From Flaccisagitta enflata (Eukaryota > Chaetognatha > Sagittoidea > Aphragmophora), in assembly GCA_965153355.1 (NCBI GenBank), contig OZ231126.1:110174001-110238000 (forward strand): a stretch of 64,000 nucleotides of DNA, given 5' to 3'. The notes beneath the pieces are model-generated. The model worked only from the letters and a program-made list of their open reading frames with translations, did not search any database and was not told the DNA's origin. This document shows positions 26,124 through 39,100 of this stretch, in pieces. Made by a program: the position numbers and the translations under genes. Numbering within the stretch: position 1 is the stretch's first letter; each line of letters opens with the position of its first letter.

Positions 26124-29100
26124 TAATCTCTCGCTTTTAACAGTGTTTAGGCCAAAGTATGATAGGTGGAAGTAACAATATCCTCCTCCACCCTAACTGA
26201 AATGAATAGAAGAGGGCCTTGTATAGTAAGTATAGTAACTATAGAAAATATAGTAAGAATAGTAAGAATAGTAAGTACAGTAAGTATAGTAAGTATAGTA
26301 AGTATTGTATGGTAAGTATAGTAAGTATGGTATGGTAAGTATAGTAAGTATAGTAAGTAGAGTGGTAATGTTGTCCATCTTTCATAACAAGGATTTCCAT
26401 GAGTCAAATGCAATGAACCTTTTACAAAATTTGTTCCTTTTACTTAGATAATGTGTAACCTCATATAAATAACGTCCAGTTATTTAGGGATAACGACCTT
26501 AGCATAAAATGGCGGATTTTTACCATATAACGACCTCATAACGGCCGACCACTGACGCACAGTAACGCTAATCTCTGTCCACCACCACCTGCATTCACTT
26601 TGGCATTGACTAGTAGAGAGACTGGAGGTACTCTGGAGTGATATTGTTTCAACCCATATATGCGATTCGTTTCAGCCCCGCTTTACGTGTTGTTTTTCCC
26701 AGTTTCTGCAGGTTTTTTGTTTGAATCTTTGAGTACTTTATTGGATTGAGATCCAAATTGATGTGGGCTAACCCTAGATGAACTTAACTTTTCGATCTTA
26801 CAGTATATTTGGTGCAGTGTGCCAGTGCACCATTCTCCATAAACTAAGAAAGATTTGCCCAACCATACTTACAAAAGGCAAATGTTTTATTTATTTAGCT
26901 CTCATTTCTAAACAAATAAAGATACAAGAACCAGCTTGGTCTCAATTGATAGATTTTTCAAAGATGCAAATTTTGAAAAAAAAATAATCTCTGTGCGATC
27001 AAAATCAATCAAGTTATGACACTTTAAAGCTGTTCTTATATTTATGGCCAAGATGGTAGAGTGATTAGCCGCAGAAATGAAGTAAGAGCAGGGCAGCGGC
27101 CCCTAAGAGCCGATGTCCTGCAGGAAACAGGGATGAATTTCCAGACGTCCTGAGAAGGCATATTTGAGCCCTGGGGCTACTTTCCTTGTTATTCAATGAG
27201 AACATTGAATTTTTTTCTATTTCATTGTCAATTTTCCATGTTATTCAATAGGGATTTTCCATATTTTTAACTTCTATTAAACTTTCCATGTTATTCAATG
27301 GGAATTTCATTTTCTCATTTCTTTATCAATTTTTCATGTTATTCAATGGGAATTTTGCATTTTATCAATTTTCCATTTTATTCAATGGGAACATAAGTGT
27401 CAGCAGCTTTGACAGGAGGGGCGGATGGACGGACGTCTGGAAATTCAACCCTGTGTCCTACAGGACATCGGCCCTTTGGGGCCGCTGCCCAAAAACCCTT
27501 CAATAATCTACAGCTAACCTACCTGAGTCGTCTCTGTTGCCGAAAGCAGAGTATGAACCATCATGATGGCGGTAAGTCAATTCCCGTTGGTATCCCGTCT
27601 TCATGAAACTGAGTGCTTGAGACTTGATTTCTTGGCTGTCCTGATTCGTCGCCTCCAAGTACTTCATGATGAAAATGTTTGGAGCGAATTTCAACTGAAA
27701 TGAGACAAAATGAGCTATGAAAGAACCATCAATTTAAAATCTTTGGACAGCGTACCGATGCGTTACTCCTAATTTTTGTCACTCAAGTTGATGATCAAAT
27801 CACATCGCGATATTGATTGTTTTCTTGTTCTTGCTTGATCTTTTCTTGGGTTGATCATCTCTTTTTTCAGGACGATGTTTACTTTTTTTCGGGTTGGACT
27901 TTTTTTTCAGGTTGATCCTTACTTTCTTTTGGTTGATCTTTTGTTTTTAGGGTTGATCTTTTGTTTTTAGGGTTGATCCTTTTTTTTAGGTTGACCACTT
28001 GTTTTAAGAGTTGACCTTTTGTTTTTAGTTGATCTTTTGTTTTTTGGGTTGATCTTTGTTTTTTGGGTTGATCTTTTGTTTTTTGGGTTGATTTTTTGTT
28101 TTTTAGCTAGTTTTGTTTTGAGGTTGATGTTTCGGTTTGAGGTTGATGTTTCGGTTTGAGGTTGCTGTTTTGTTTTGGAGGTTGATTTTTTGTTTTTCAG
28201 TTTGATCTTTTATTTTTCAGTTTGATCTTTTGTTTTTAGAATTGATCTTTTGTTTTTAGAATTGATCTTTTGTTTTTAGAATTGATCTTTTGTTTTTAGA
28301 ATTGATCTTCTGACTCAATTGGACAGAATTAAAAGGCGATTCACCTTTTGACTTGCTATGGAATGAATTTCAGGCTAAAAACAATTTAGCATACTGCAGT
28401 AACTTTTTTCCTTTGGATAGCTTCACCTATCATCATGTTTCTCTTGGACATCGGAAGCTAAATGATCATTTCATCATCAGCAAATCTTTGACTGAGTCAG
28501 ATGCATGTCATAGTTTTAGTATCATTGAGGATGGTGACAACCCATCAGACCACAAACCCATCACCATGCAAATGCGCATAAAATCTAAACCATTGGTACA
28601 AGAAACAAAAAAATCAAAAGTTTCTGTGGCCCTTCAATGGGCAAAAGTGTCTGAATTTCACCGTGCAAATTACCAGGCACATCTCGATTCTCTCTGCTCA
28701 GTGCCCACACCTAGACGCAGTGTTTGTTCAGATTGCCTCTGTACATCTCCAGACTGCCATCAAAACCTGCAGAGTGAGTACGATGATATTGTTGAGAAAG
28801 TCAAGTGTGCCGACGCGACCATACCCCGGCGCAAACCAGGGAAGGAAAAGGATTGGTGGACACCGACTCTTTCAGAACTAAAAAGGCAATCCATTGAGAT
28901 TCAGCAATTATGGATTAGTGAGGGTCGACCAGGGAGCGGACCTATACATCTTGAGCGCATGCGGGTGCGCGCTGATTACAGAAGAGCATTGAAATCTGCT
29001 CAATTAGCTCCAAAAAGAGAAACGTGGGATCAAATTCATTCAGCCATGGAAACAAGCGATACAAATCGGTTCTGGAGCTCATGGAAACAGCTCTATGGCA

Positions 29101-32100
29101 AAAATAAGTGCTCATATGCTCCAATGGTTGATGGAAAGACTTCCAAAGTTGAAATTGCAGATGTTTTCAAAGACTGTTTCAAAGGCAACGCAAAGCCTAA
29201 CAATGTCGCAAAAGTGGATCAACTAAATGCATCCTTTGAGGCAGAATATTTAAAGTTTGCTGAATCACATTTGTTGAACTGCGATTGTGATCAGTACAGG
29301 ATCACGACACACAATGTGATCGACGCCATTTGTGGCATGAAGGAGGGAAAATGTGCAGATGAAAGTGGTTTAAACGCGGAACATTTTCACAATGCTCCAC
29401 TGTCTCTCATCAACAGACTCGCTATCCTATTTGACCAAATGCTCCGACACTCCTTTGTGCCGAGCCAATTCAGATTTGGTCTTATGCTGCCTATCATCAA
29501 GGATCTACAGGGAAACCATAGTGATAGCTCTAACTACCGTGGAATAACAATTTCGCCAATCATTTCCAAAATTTTTGAGCATGTCTTGAAAAATGTCTTT
29601 TGTGATCAATTGACAACATCTAGCTATCAATTTGGCTTCAAAAAACGGAGCTCGACCATACACGCTCTTCACTGCATGAGACAGACAGTGGAGTACTACG
29701 TGAACAATCAGAGCAAGGTCTACTGCTCGTTTCTCGATGCGAGCAAGGCTTTTGACCGTCTTGTTCATGCTGGCCTTTTTCTCAAACTGATGAAGTGAAA
29801 TGTATCACTTGCTCTCCTCAACATCCTCATCACATGGCACAGAGGATTATGGTGTCGAGTTAAATGGGATGACCAAATAAGTGATTGGTTTCCAATCCTA
29901 GCTGGAGTGAGGCAAGGAGGAGTCTTGTCGCCGGACTTATATGGAATTTACACAGACGACCTTATCCGAATTCTCACAGCAAGCGGTATTGGTTGCTATT
30001 TACTTGGCAGGTTTGCCGCAGCTTTGTTCTACGCTGACGATGTTGCTGTGCTGGCGCCATCTCTCAAAGGACTCCAAAGATTGTTAGATCTATGTAGCTA
30101 ATACTGCGCAGAGTGGGACATTTGTCTCAATGCAAAGAAGACAAAAAATCTGTATTTTGGCTGTAAAACCGCTCCGTCTCATTCCGTCACTCTCAACAAT
30201 GTGCCTATTCCATGGGAATCAACGTGGAAATATCTGGGCATCCACCTGAAATCGGGCATTAACTTTGGTTGCTGTATAAAGGAAACCATCGCCAAATATT
30301 ATCGAGCTTTAAACTCTATACTACGGGTTGATGGCAGGTCCAATGACATGACCATGTTGAGGCTAATCGAAGCCCACTGCATCCCAATTCTTTCATATGG
30401 CATTGAGATTGTCCATGTCAGAGACAGAGACGAATGGAGAAAGATGAGAGTGGCTTACAATGCACCATACAGAAAACTATTTGGATACACTTACCGTGAA
30501 AGTGTGACTGCTCTTCAGCACAACCTGCAACGCCCAACGTGGGAAGAGCTCATTGAAAAAAGGCAACAGAGTTTTCGTAACCGACTGTACAATGCTCCTG
30601 AGGATTCACTCGCAAGGGTCACTTTGTACTAAATGATTGCTTACAATCCTCTCTTTTTTCTTTTTTTTAGACATTTGATGTGACTAAATCTTAGTTATGA
30701 TTTGTAGCTATCTTGCCTAATTGCGTCTGCGTTATTTCATTTGTTCTCTGCTACACTTATGTGTGAATAAACATCATATAATTGGATACTCCTAATTTTT
30801 GATGTTGACTGAATCGTTTTTAGATGCGTCCTCGCATCTCTATAAGAGGGTCTGAAGTATGTATGTAAGATAGGGAACGCAAAAATTTTTTAAGAGCGAT
30901 TTTAAGGTTTTCTCTTTAGTTAGGGGACGAGCTACAACTTAAAAATTATAAGGCTGGTATCGCATCTCCATTTGAAAAAAACTCGCCCCCTGAAGTGTCT
31001 AAGGTCACAACAGGCGTAAATCACCACTGATCTAGATGCTTTTGGTTTTGTTTGACGGAGATTTGATTTCTTACGCGGCTTTCTCTGAGTAAGCCAATTT
31101 TTTTTAACTTCTAAGGAGCTCCTAAGGGCCCCCAAAAAAGCCCCTAAAGAGATTTTTTTTTGAAAAAATAAGTGGGGTGCAATAGATTGGAAATACCTAA
31201 TTCGCCTAGATCCAAAATCATAAAATTTGACTTTTTTAAAAAAACTTTCGAAATTTTTTATGTCGCGACTTGGGTCTTAGAAAAAAAAATTAAAATTTTT
31301 TTTTTGAAAATGGTCTTCAAAAGTAGGGTGCAAATGAGTGGAAATGACCTAATTCGCCTAGATCCAATACCCTGAAAAATATTTTTTTTTTCAAAAATCT
31401 TTGAAAAAGTATTTTTACTTAGGGCCTCTAGAAATTTTTGAACAAATATTTTTTTGCAAAATGGTCTTTAAAAGTGGGGTGCAATTGATAGGAAATGACT
31501 TAATTTGCCTAGATCCAATACCCTGGAAAATACTTTTTTTTCAAAAATTGAAATTTGTATTGGGGGCAAGTTTGGTAAGAGAATGGAGAAAAACACAGTC
31601 GGTTTTTCATTTTTCTTGTCATATATAAAAACGGCTGTAATTTCTAAAATATTGATGCAATTGCCTTGAAATTTTAAATACAAGCTCACGTCATGCTTCT
31701 CGACGTTTAAGCCAGAAATCATGATTGTGAACGGTTGTTTAGTTGCATGCACTTCTTTGCCTACTTTTGTTCTCTTGATGTCTCTCTTGATGTCTCCTCA
31801 TGTCTCTTCCTGTCTCTTCAATCTCTTATGTCTCCTTTGTCTCCTATATGCCTCCTATGTCTCTCATGTCTCCTATTTCGCTTAAATGTCCCTTATGTCT
31901 CTTGTCTCCTCATGTCTCCTCTTGTTTCCTCATGTCTCCTCCTATTTCCTCATGTCTCTCACGTCTCCTCCTGTTTCCTCATAACTCCTCAGGTCTCTTG
32001 GTCTCTCCTTGTCCCTCCATGTCTCTTTGTGGGGAGGAGGTGGAAGGGGGCGGCGGAGGGGGTGGGGAGGCCGGGGGTATGGCGAGGGGGGAGGTGGGGG

Positions 32101-35100
32101 GGAGTGGGGGGGTTAGAGGAAGCGTAGGGGTATGAGGGAGGAATCAGTTTATACAGTGGGAACCCGATTTAACGACCCTGAAGGGACTAGGGATTTTTGG
32201 TCGTTAAATCCGAATGATGTTAAATCGAATTTCTAATTTTCTCCTCTTCATTAAAACTGTTTCATAAGCAATTAAGACTAGCATCAGTTTCTTATTATCA
32301 TAGTTTTCAAGCATTTATGCAAATGGTCAACAAACATAGAAACAGTCAGAGCGAAAGACAAACAGAAATAACGGGTGGACTTTAAAAAAGTAACTTTTTA
32401 TCTTTTCATATCACTTTTAAAATTTCTTCTAAGTAAAAAGATTTTTTTTAGTTATTTAGATATGATTGTGCACATCATGTTTCATTATGGATATTTTTTA
32501 TGAAGATCAATATTTTTCAAGTTATCTTAAAAAAACTGAATTGAATTAGGGACCACTTAAAAAATTTTGCTTGAAATTGAGTATAAAATAGTATTCTCTC
32601 CAAAGTTTGCTTTTGAATTGCAATAGTTGATTAAAAGTAGGTCTTAGGAAAGTATAAGCACCAATTTTTTTTTAGATAAAAAAACAAATTCATATCCAAA
32701 ACACCAATGATTATCAATCATCATTTTTTATTAAAATAGGCAATAATGCCCAGAATTTTTTTTTTGATTGACCAAACATGATTTGAATTTGTATATTAAA
32801 TTCATGTACACAAATTAAAAGGCTTATTTATGTTGAATGATCACATAATAGGTAATTAAGAATCATTTTTATGTCATTGAGATAAAGTGACTACTTTTTT
32901 TATGTCCACCCGGTACAAACAGAAAGACAGACGGACAGACAGACAAACAGAAAGACAGACAGACAGGCAGACAAACAAAACAGTTAGCCTTGTAAAAACT
33001 CACGACAACATGTAAAAGAAGAAGTATGAGATACCATAAGTAATTTGTGGGATAAAAATATCATTAAAAAAATAGCTGATTTTGATTTAAATTTTTAGTC
33101 GCATGCACGCAACTCTATGACCTGCTCTGTCCGTCTGTCGGTCAGTCGGTCAGTCAGTCATTTAGTGTCTTAGTCTTTTGGTCTTTTAGTCTTTTAGTCT
33201 CTTAGTCTTATGGTCTTAATGACTGCACATGACTGTAAGGTGTTGGCCTTGTTTCGATAAAAAGTTAATCTACTGATGATAATTTCATCTTTTTGTTCAC
33301 ATTTTTTTTTATTCTTAAGCTGTTATTTTGTTCACTTTTGTGTTTAAAGTCTTAGTTTAATATATAAAAATGATATATCAAAGCTTCAATAAAAATTCAA
33401 AATAAAAAAATCACATAAATAAAATGTCAATGTCACTAAATCGGGGAAAAAAATTCCTAGGGACCTGAAAATAGTGACTTTAAATCAGGTTTGGCTGTTA
33501 TATCAGGTGTTGTTAAATCAGGTAAAATTAGCATTACAAAAACCTGTAAAAATTTGGGACCAAAGAAACTTGGATGTTAAATCCGAAATGTCGTTAAATC
33601 AGGTGACGAAAAGGCGGTAGTCCACTGTATTTCTCTTTATCTCAATATCTCCTTATCTTCATATCATTATATCATATCTTTCTATCTTGATATTTTGTAT
33701 CTTAATATCCTACATCGAAAGAGGACGCATCTATTGGACATCTCCTGGCCTTGTTCTTATAATCTTTCGTTTCCTGACATTTTCTGTCACTTATTACTTA
33801 CCATATTCTGTTCTCCGCATCCGGTGGGCAATCTCAGTAGATCATCGAGCCCATCCAAAGCTGGGCCCAAAACATCGCCGATGGCAGAAACGCGAAGCCG
33901 CGCTGATTGCTTCACGAAGTTTTTCGCGTCAAATTTCAGACGAATCTGTCAGTGGGGAAAGAGGATGAAAAACTGAGATAAGAGAGAGACGACAAAAAAA
34001 TATAATATAAGATAAAGTTAAGAAAAATTATCTAAGGGTAAGAACAACTGCCTTTATGCCAGTAGGGGTCATGTCATAGCCTAAGTTTGGATTCGTAACA
34101 CCCCTGACAAAATTAGGCGAACTGGGATCTGAGTTTATCTATTCATACCTTGTAATGCCCTCACTAAGAGTATAAACTTGAAAACAACTTGGAAATATGA
34201 TATTTCTGTCTGGTTTTCTTTAAAAAATGTCCAATGCGCGTCATCCAAACGCTTCTAAGGCCTCTTTTCCATTGATATCAGGATGATATTTTTTGGATAA
34301 ATGTTTCAAATTTACCGGAAAAAACCATCATATTTTAAGTGGTTCTCTCACTAAGTGGGGCAATCACTGACTGTCTATTGCGGCATTGCCTCATTTTTGC
34401 CTGGTAGATATGTAACAACCTCGGAATGACAGTTTTCTTCATCTTTTTTTAGCAAAAAATGAAATAGTCAACAGTGTCTCCTCATAAAAAAATTTCCATG
34501 ACAAAATCAGACAAACTCGTCCAACCGATTTCTGGTATATCACATTCCCAAGGCCACACCCTTGGGCAGATGTTCTACTTTGCCTCGGTTTATGAAAATA
34601 CTTTATTTATGTTATCTCTGTGCCAGATTTCAGCCTTCTCAGTGCATTTTTACTCTTGATTTTGATCATTTTCCCAGTTCGCTTAATTATGTCAGGGGTG
34701 TTATGTGTATGAGTGGAAGCATATACTTTACAGGAATTCAGTCTGTTGCACTTTACTTGTGAAGAAAAAATTCAATAATTTTTGAAAAAACTATTTCTAT
34801 AAAAAGATTTTCTTCAGATAAACATTTTTACTTTTTGTCGCACACTTCATAGAGGAATCAAAACATCCAAGAGAGTCTTTAAATGATTTCTATCAAAGCG
34901 ATGACATCAAACACAATTTCAATCACATGATTCATGAAGGTTCGTTGCAAAAGTCAGCTCAATCATCAAGTCAAGTACAACGCAACGCTTGGTGGCTCGC
35001 AGTTAAACCGCAGGTAAACCCCAAGCGTAATGAAAATGAACCTATAATTATATATAATGGATCTAAAAACTTAGTCCCTTCATGTCATTTCATTGGTAAT

Positions 35101-36105
35101 CTAAATTGGCAGTAACAGAAATCCGTTGACGATAAAATTTGTTGGTACTTTGACATAGCGGGGTTTCACTGTGTCGAGACACATCGTCGATCACCGAGTG
35201 TTACGACTTGTAATAACCCACCCACCTGATCCTCGAACTTGACTTCCGCAGGTGCTCCGTTGGGATCCAGGCAGACGAATTGGCCGTAATTCGACTCCAT
35301 TTCGATGCCTTCGGGTTCGACGAGCAGCTTTTTGATAAGGATATCCTTGACGCCTTTGGCTTCCTCGCTGAGGACGTCGTTGGGCCCGCAGACGCCGGCG
35401 CCCTCCTTGAGGACTTCGGCGGAGACTGTCACGTTGATGTGCCCGATGGTGCCCGGGATCACCGTGAAGGAAGTCGTCTCCGAGTTTTGAGCGCACAGGC
35501 ACATTTTCTTTTCCGTCGAGCCTATAACCTGAGTAAGGAGAAAGTTATGCGGAGGAAATAATGACCACAGATCGGATCATATCATCATAGCAGATTTGCT
35601 CAAACCATTTGCAGAGAGTGACCGAGAGACAGACAGACGTATAGAGAGACATACAGATACACGCTGTATTTTGTCTAAGAACACTGTTTATGAGAACATC
35701 AGCCTCAGATATGGTGAAATAATAAGAACATCCTAAGAACATGCTCAGGCTTAGATTTTTGCACAAATAATTATAAAGTACGCTTTTACATAATTTTTTG
35801 AGGAAACCATGAAAAAACGTTGTACAGAATCCTCTAACCTAACCAATTCAACCAATTACTTTTATCATTTACATTTTTTTTAATTTCATAACTTAACATA
35901 AATAAAAATTATAAAGACAGAGAATGAAATATATTCATTTCATTGAATATGACTAGTATTACTAGTAGTAAGCAACTATGATAAAGAACTTCTATATTAT
36001 AAAAAATAAGAACGGGTTAAAAACATTTGAGGCTGAAAAATGGCAAAAAATAAGAACGCAGAGCCTCACTTCAAAAAACTGTGTTCTTATAAGAAATACG
36101 GCGTG

Positions 36106-36166
<61 letters not shown>

Positions 36167-39100
36167 TGTGAGGGAGAGGAAAGAGAGATTGAAGCAAAGC
36201 GGAGACAAAAAGATTTTTTTTTTAGATTGTTACTCATACACAGCGAGCGAGCTCCAACGTGCTTAGGGCTGGTGACGGCGGGGGGTTACCGAAACACCTT
36301 ATTGATTACAGTATACAGTAGGCATTTTTTCCTATGCTGGAATTCCGGACCTACGCCCAGATATCCCAGCACCTAGGATTCTCCTCCTGTAACACCTCAA
36401 ACTCACAACCTTCGTCTTGAGTTCGATGAGTTACCTAAAGTTATCCAATTAGTCACACATTCTTATTTTTGCGGTCTGCTGTGTGTGCAGGTGGGAGTTT
36501 ATAAGGCGTCCTCTTTCTCCTTCTCGAATTCTGAATGATTTTCACTGGGCTACATCCGGGCCTGCTCACGAGCACTCGACTTACACCGAGGATCCGAGAA
36601 TGCGCCAGGATTCGAACCCAGTACGCTCGAGAGAGTTTGTAAATGATAAAATCTCGAATCATAAGTTCTAACCTTTCGGCCACCGCTGCCCCCAAGATAG
36701 ACTCAGACAACGGTTCTCATCCAATTCACCTTCATGTTCGATCTGAACTTGATGAGTTTCAACTGCATAGCGAGGCACTCTTCCAAATAATTAAAGACTT
36801 GAATCTTCAGTGGAATTTTTTCGCCGCGAATAACAGAATAAGGCAAAGAAGCGGAGGCGAAAAAGGGCTGGAAGACGACCAAAGACTTGGTTGGGGAAAT
36901 GCCGAGACCCACTGCGGAGTTGGAACAAACCGCGCGCGCTTGCCACTCGGTGATCGTGTGGGGAACCTAAAATGATAGAATTTCAGGTGGATAGGGGTGG
37001 TTTTTTTTTCAGTTTCATCATTGTTGTGACTGCGTGATTGTGGATGCAGACTGCAGAGGAAATATTATTTTACTTGATGCTGTTACATTTCTTTTTTTTT
37101 TTTTTTTGGTGGCTACTCCGTTTCAATCAATCTGTTGATGCTGTTGTAACAATGTCAACGTTGTTACTAATCCATTCAAATGATGTTTATTATGTTGCCC
37201 TCCGCCCACGACAAGATTGCAACTTGTTGTTAGACATAGTTTTACGGATGGAGGTTTTACTTTTGTTGAACAGGTTTCTTACTCATCTCACCTTCTTGGC
37301 GATGACACTTTTTCCAGTCTTGTCAATAGGAAGCAAGTCCCAAAGCCAAGTTTCGGGGAAAAAGCTTCTAATCTGAGCTTCTTGAATCTTTGCTTTCTTC
37401 TTTTTGGCGACTGTGTTGCGGTTACCACTAAATAAAAAGAGACATTTCTTTTTAAAAGCGCAAGTTAGATTTTAAGCATATACCTTTATAAGAAACGATG
37501 ACGTTAATGCAAAGCGTTAACCCGACTATGGCTCATTAGCACCGATTTGGTGCTGACCTAGTTGTTGTAGTTGTATGTGGTCGCGTTGTTGTTGTTGTAA
37601 AGAATCTCCGCGTTGTAGTCGCCCCATTAGTCCCAGGAATTCCCCGACCCACTGCCATGGGCATGTCTGGCATTGCAATAGGGCCTCCTGACCTGATGAA
37701 AGAAGATCGAGAACCACTCATTAATATGCTGACCTAGTGGCGCTTGGCAGTGGTGGCGCTGGGGCCTTAGATTGGCGCGCCATAGATTTCCGCGGCGACG
37801 TAGGGCGAGTCGCAATGTTTTTGTGCCGGAACATTACGCCCCCTCTCGCCATTTCCGGAAATGGGCCTGACCTGCTGACGGAAACCAGGAAGTTACGTGA
37901 CAACAATTTGTATACTTTTATATATCTCAAGAAAACCCGCCAATTCATACCTCGCCATACCCGCCATTTTGGCATCATCATCGTATTCCTCCATCGCGAA
38001 CCTGCCGAACCCGCCGAAGCTGTAGTAATGTTCTTCCTTCTCGCAAGGTCGCGTCTCCAAGGTCATGTCCGTGATGGCCAAGATGCCGGCATCTCTGAAG
38101 GCGGTGATGGAATCGTGCCGAGGCGTCTGCCATCCCCAATAAGGCCGCCAACGCATCGGCGTCGTTCCATGGCCCGAAGAGGCGGCTTCGGTGGCGGCAT
38201 TGAGCTTCTCGCAATAGTTCGTGTTTTCACCACCGAAATGCTTGTAGCCAATTTCCCCTCGCGTCAAGAAATCAAACATGTCGTCAATCTTGAGCGTGTT
38301 GCCGCTTCCCATCAAAGCCACGCTTTTGTCGGCGACGGAAAAGCCGCAAAGCGATCCAGGAGCCGCTCCCAACGTCATCGTGACGCTCTCGCCCGGCAGA
38401 CGGCGCGCGGCATCGAGTTGAACCGAGACATCGTTGACGAGACACTTAGGCGTCTCCATGGAGACTTCATCGGCGACCACTTCGCCATCGGAACGGACAA
38501 AGTAGACAAGAAGCTTGAACTTGGGCGCGAAGGCGTGATCAACGGTTAGGGAAAAAACCGCCTTCGACACGGATACCGGCGATGATGCGGCTGCCGGTTG
38601 TACAGTCGGCTTCGGTTTAAACTCGCCCTCCTTCACCAACTTCCCGCGAGCAATCACGGTATAGTGCACGCTCTCCACCGAAGAGGACGACCCGGTCGGA
38701 GTTATGTAGTAAATCGGCAACTCGATATTCTGTCCGCAGTCAATTCCGGCGCCAACTTCCTCATCGACGATCTTGAGGAAGCTGTTGGAAGGCGAGAACC
38801 AAGCTCGCATCGATGACCTCCTTGACGCGCTGAGGACGAATTGTCGTTTGTGATTGCGGTAATAACCGTAATTCATCAGTCCGAAGTTGTCAGCGGCTTT
38901 GATGTCCTTGCCGAGATACGTTAGCGTCTCCGCGAAGATCTCCAACTTGGGCTTGGACGTCAACTCGCTTTTGAGATCCAATTCCGCGACGCCGCTGGAA
39001 TCGGTCGTCAAGTTGACGTTGACAAAGCCGTGGTCGACGTTGACGCGGATCTTTTCGTTGGGGGCTGGGTCGCCGGTGGCTGGATAGATGGAGAAAGATA

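Noticed and set aside
31735-32135. Ser/Leu/Cys-rich plus-strand frames of 111-130 residues
   Set aside because: Translation of a TCTCCTCATG minisatellite and the G-rich tract.
36600-36697. Functional tRNA gene on the minus strand
   Set aside because: A and B boxes are present but no convincing acceptor stem or anticodon arm; SINE head is more likely.
37737-38549. 270-residue plus-strand frame
   Set aside because: Antisense shadow of exon 5; GC-rich coding on the minus strand leaves it open by chance.
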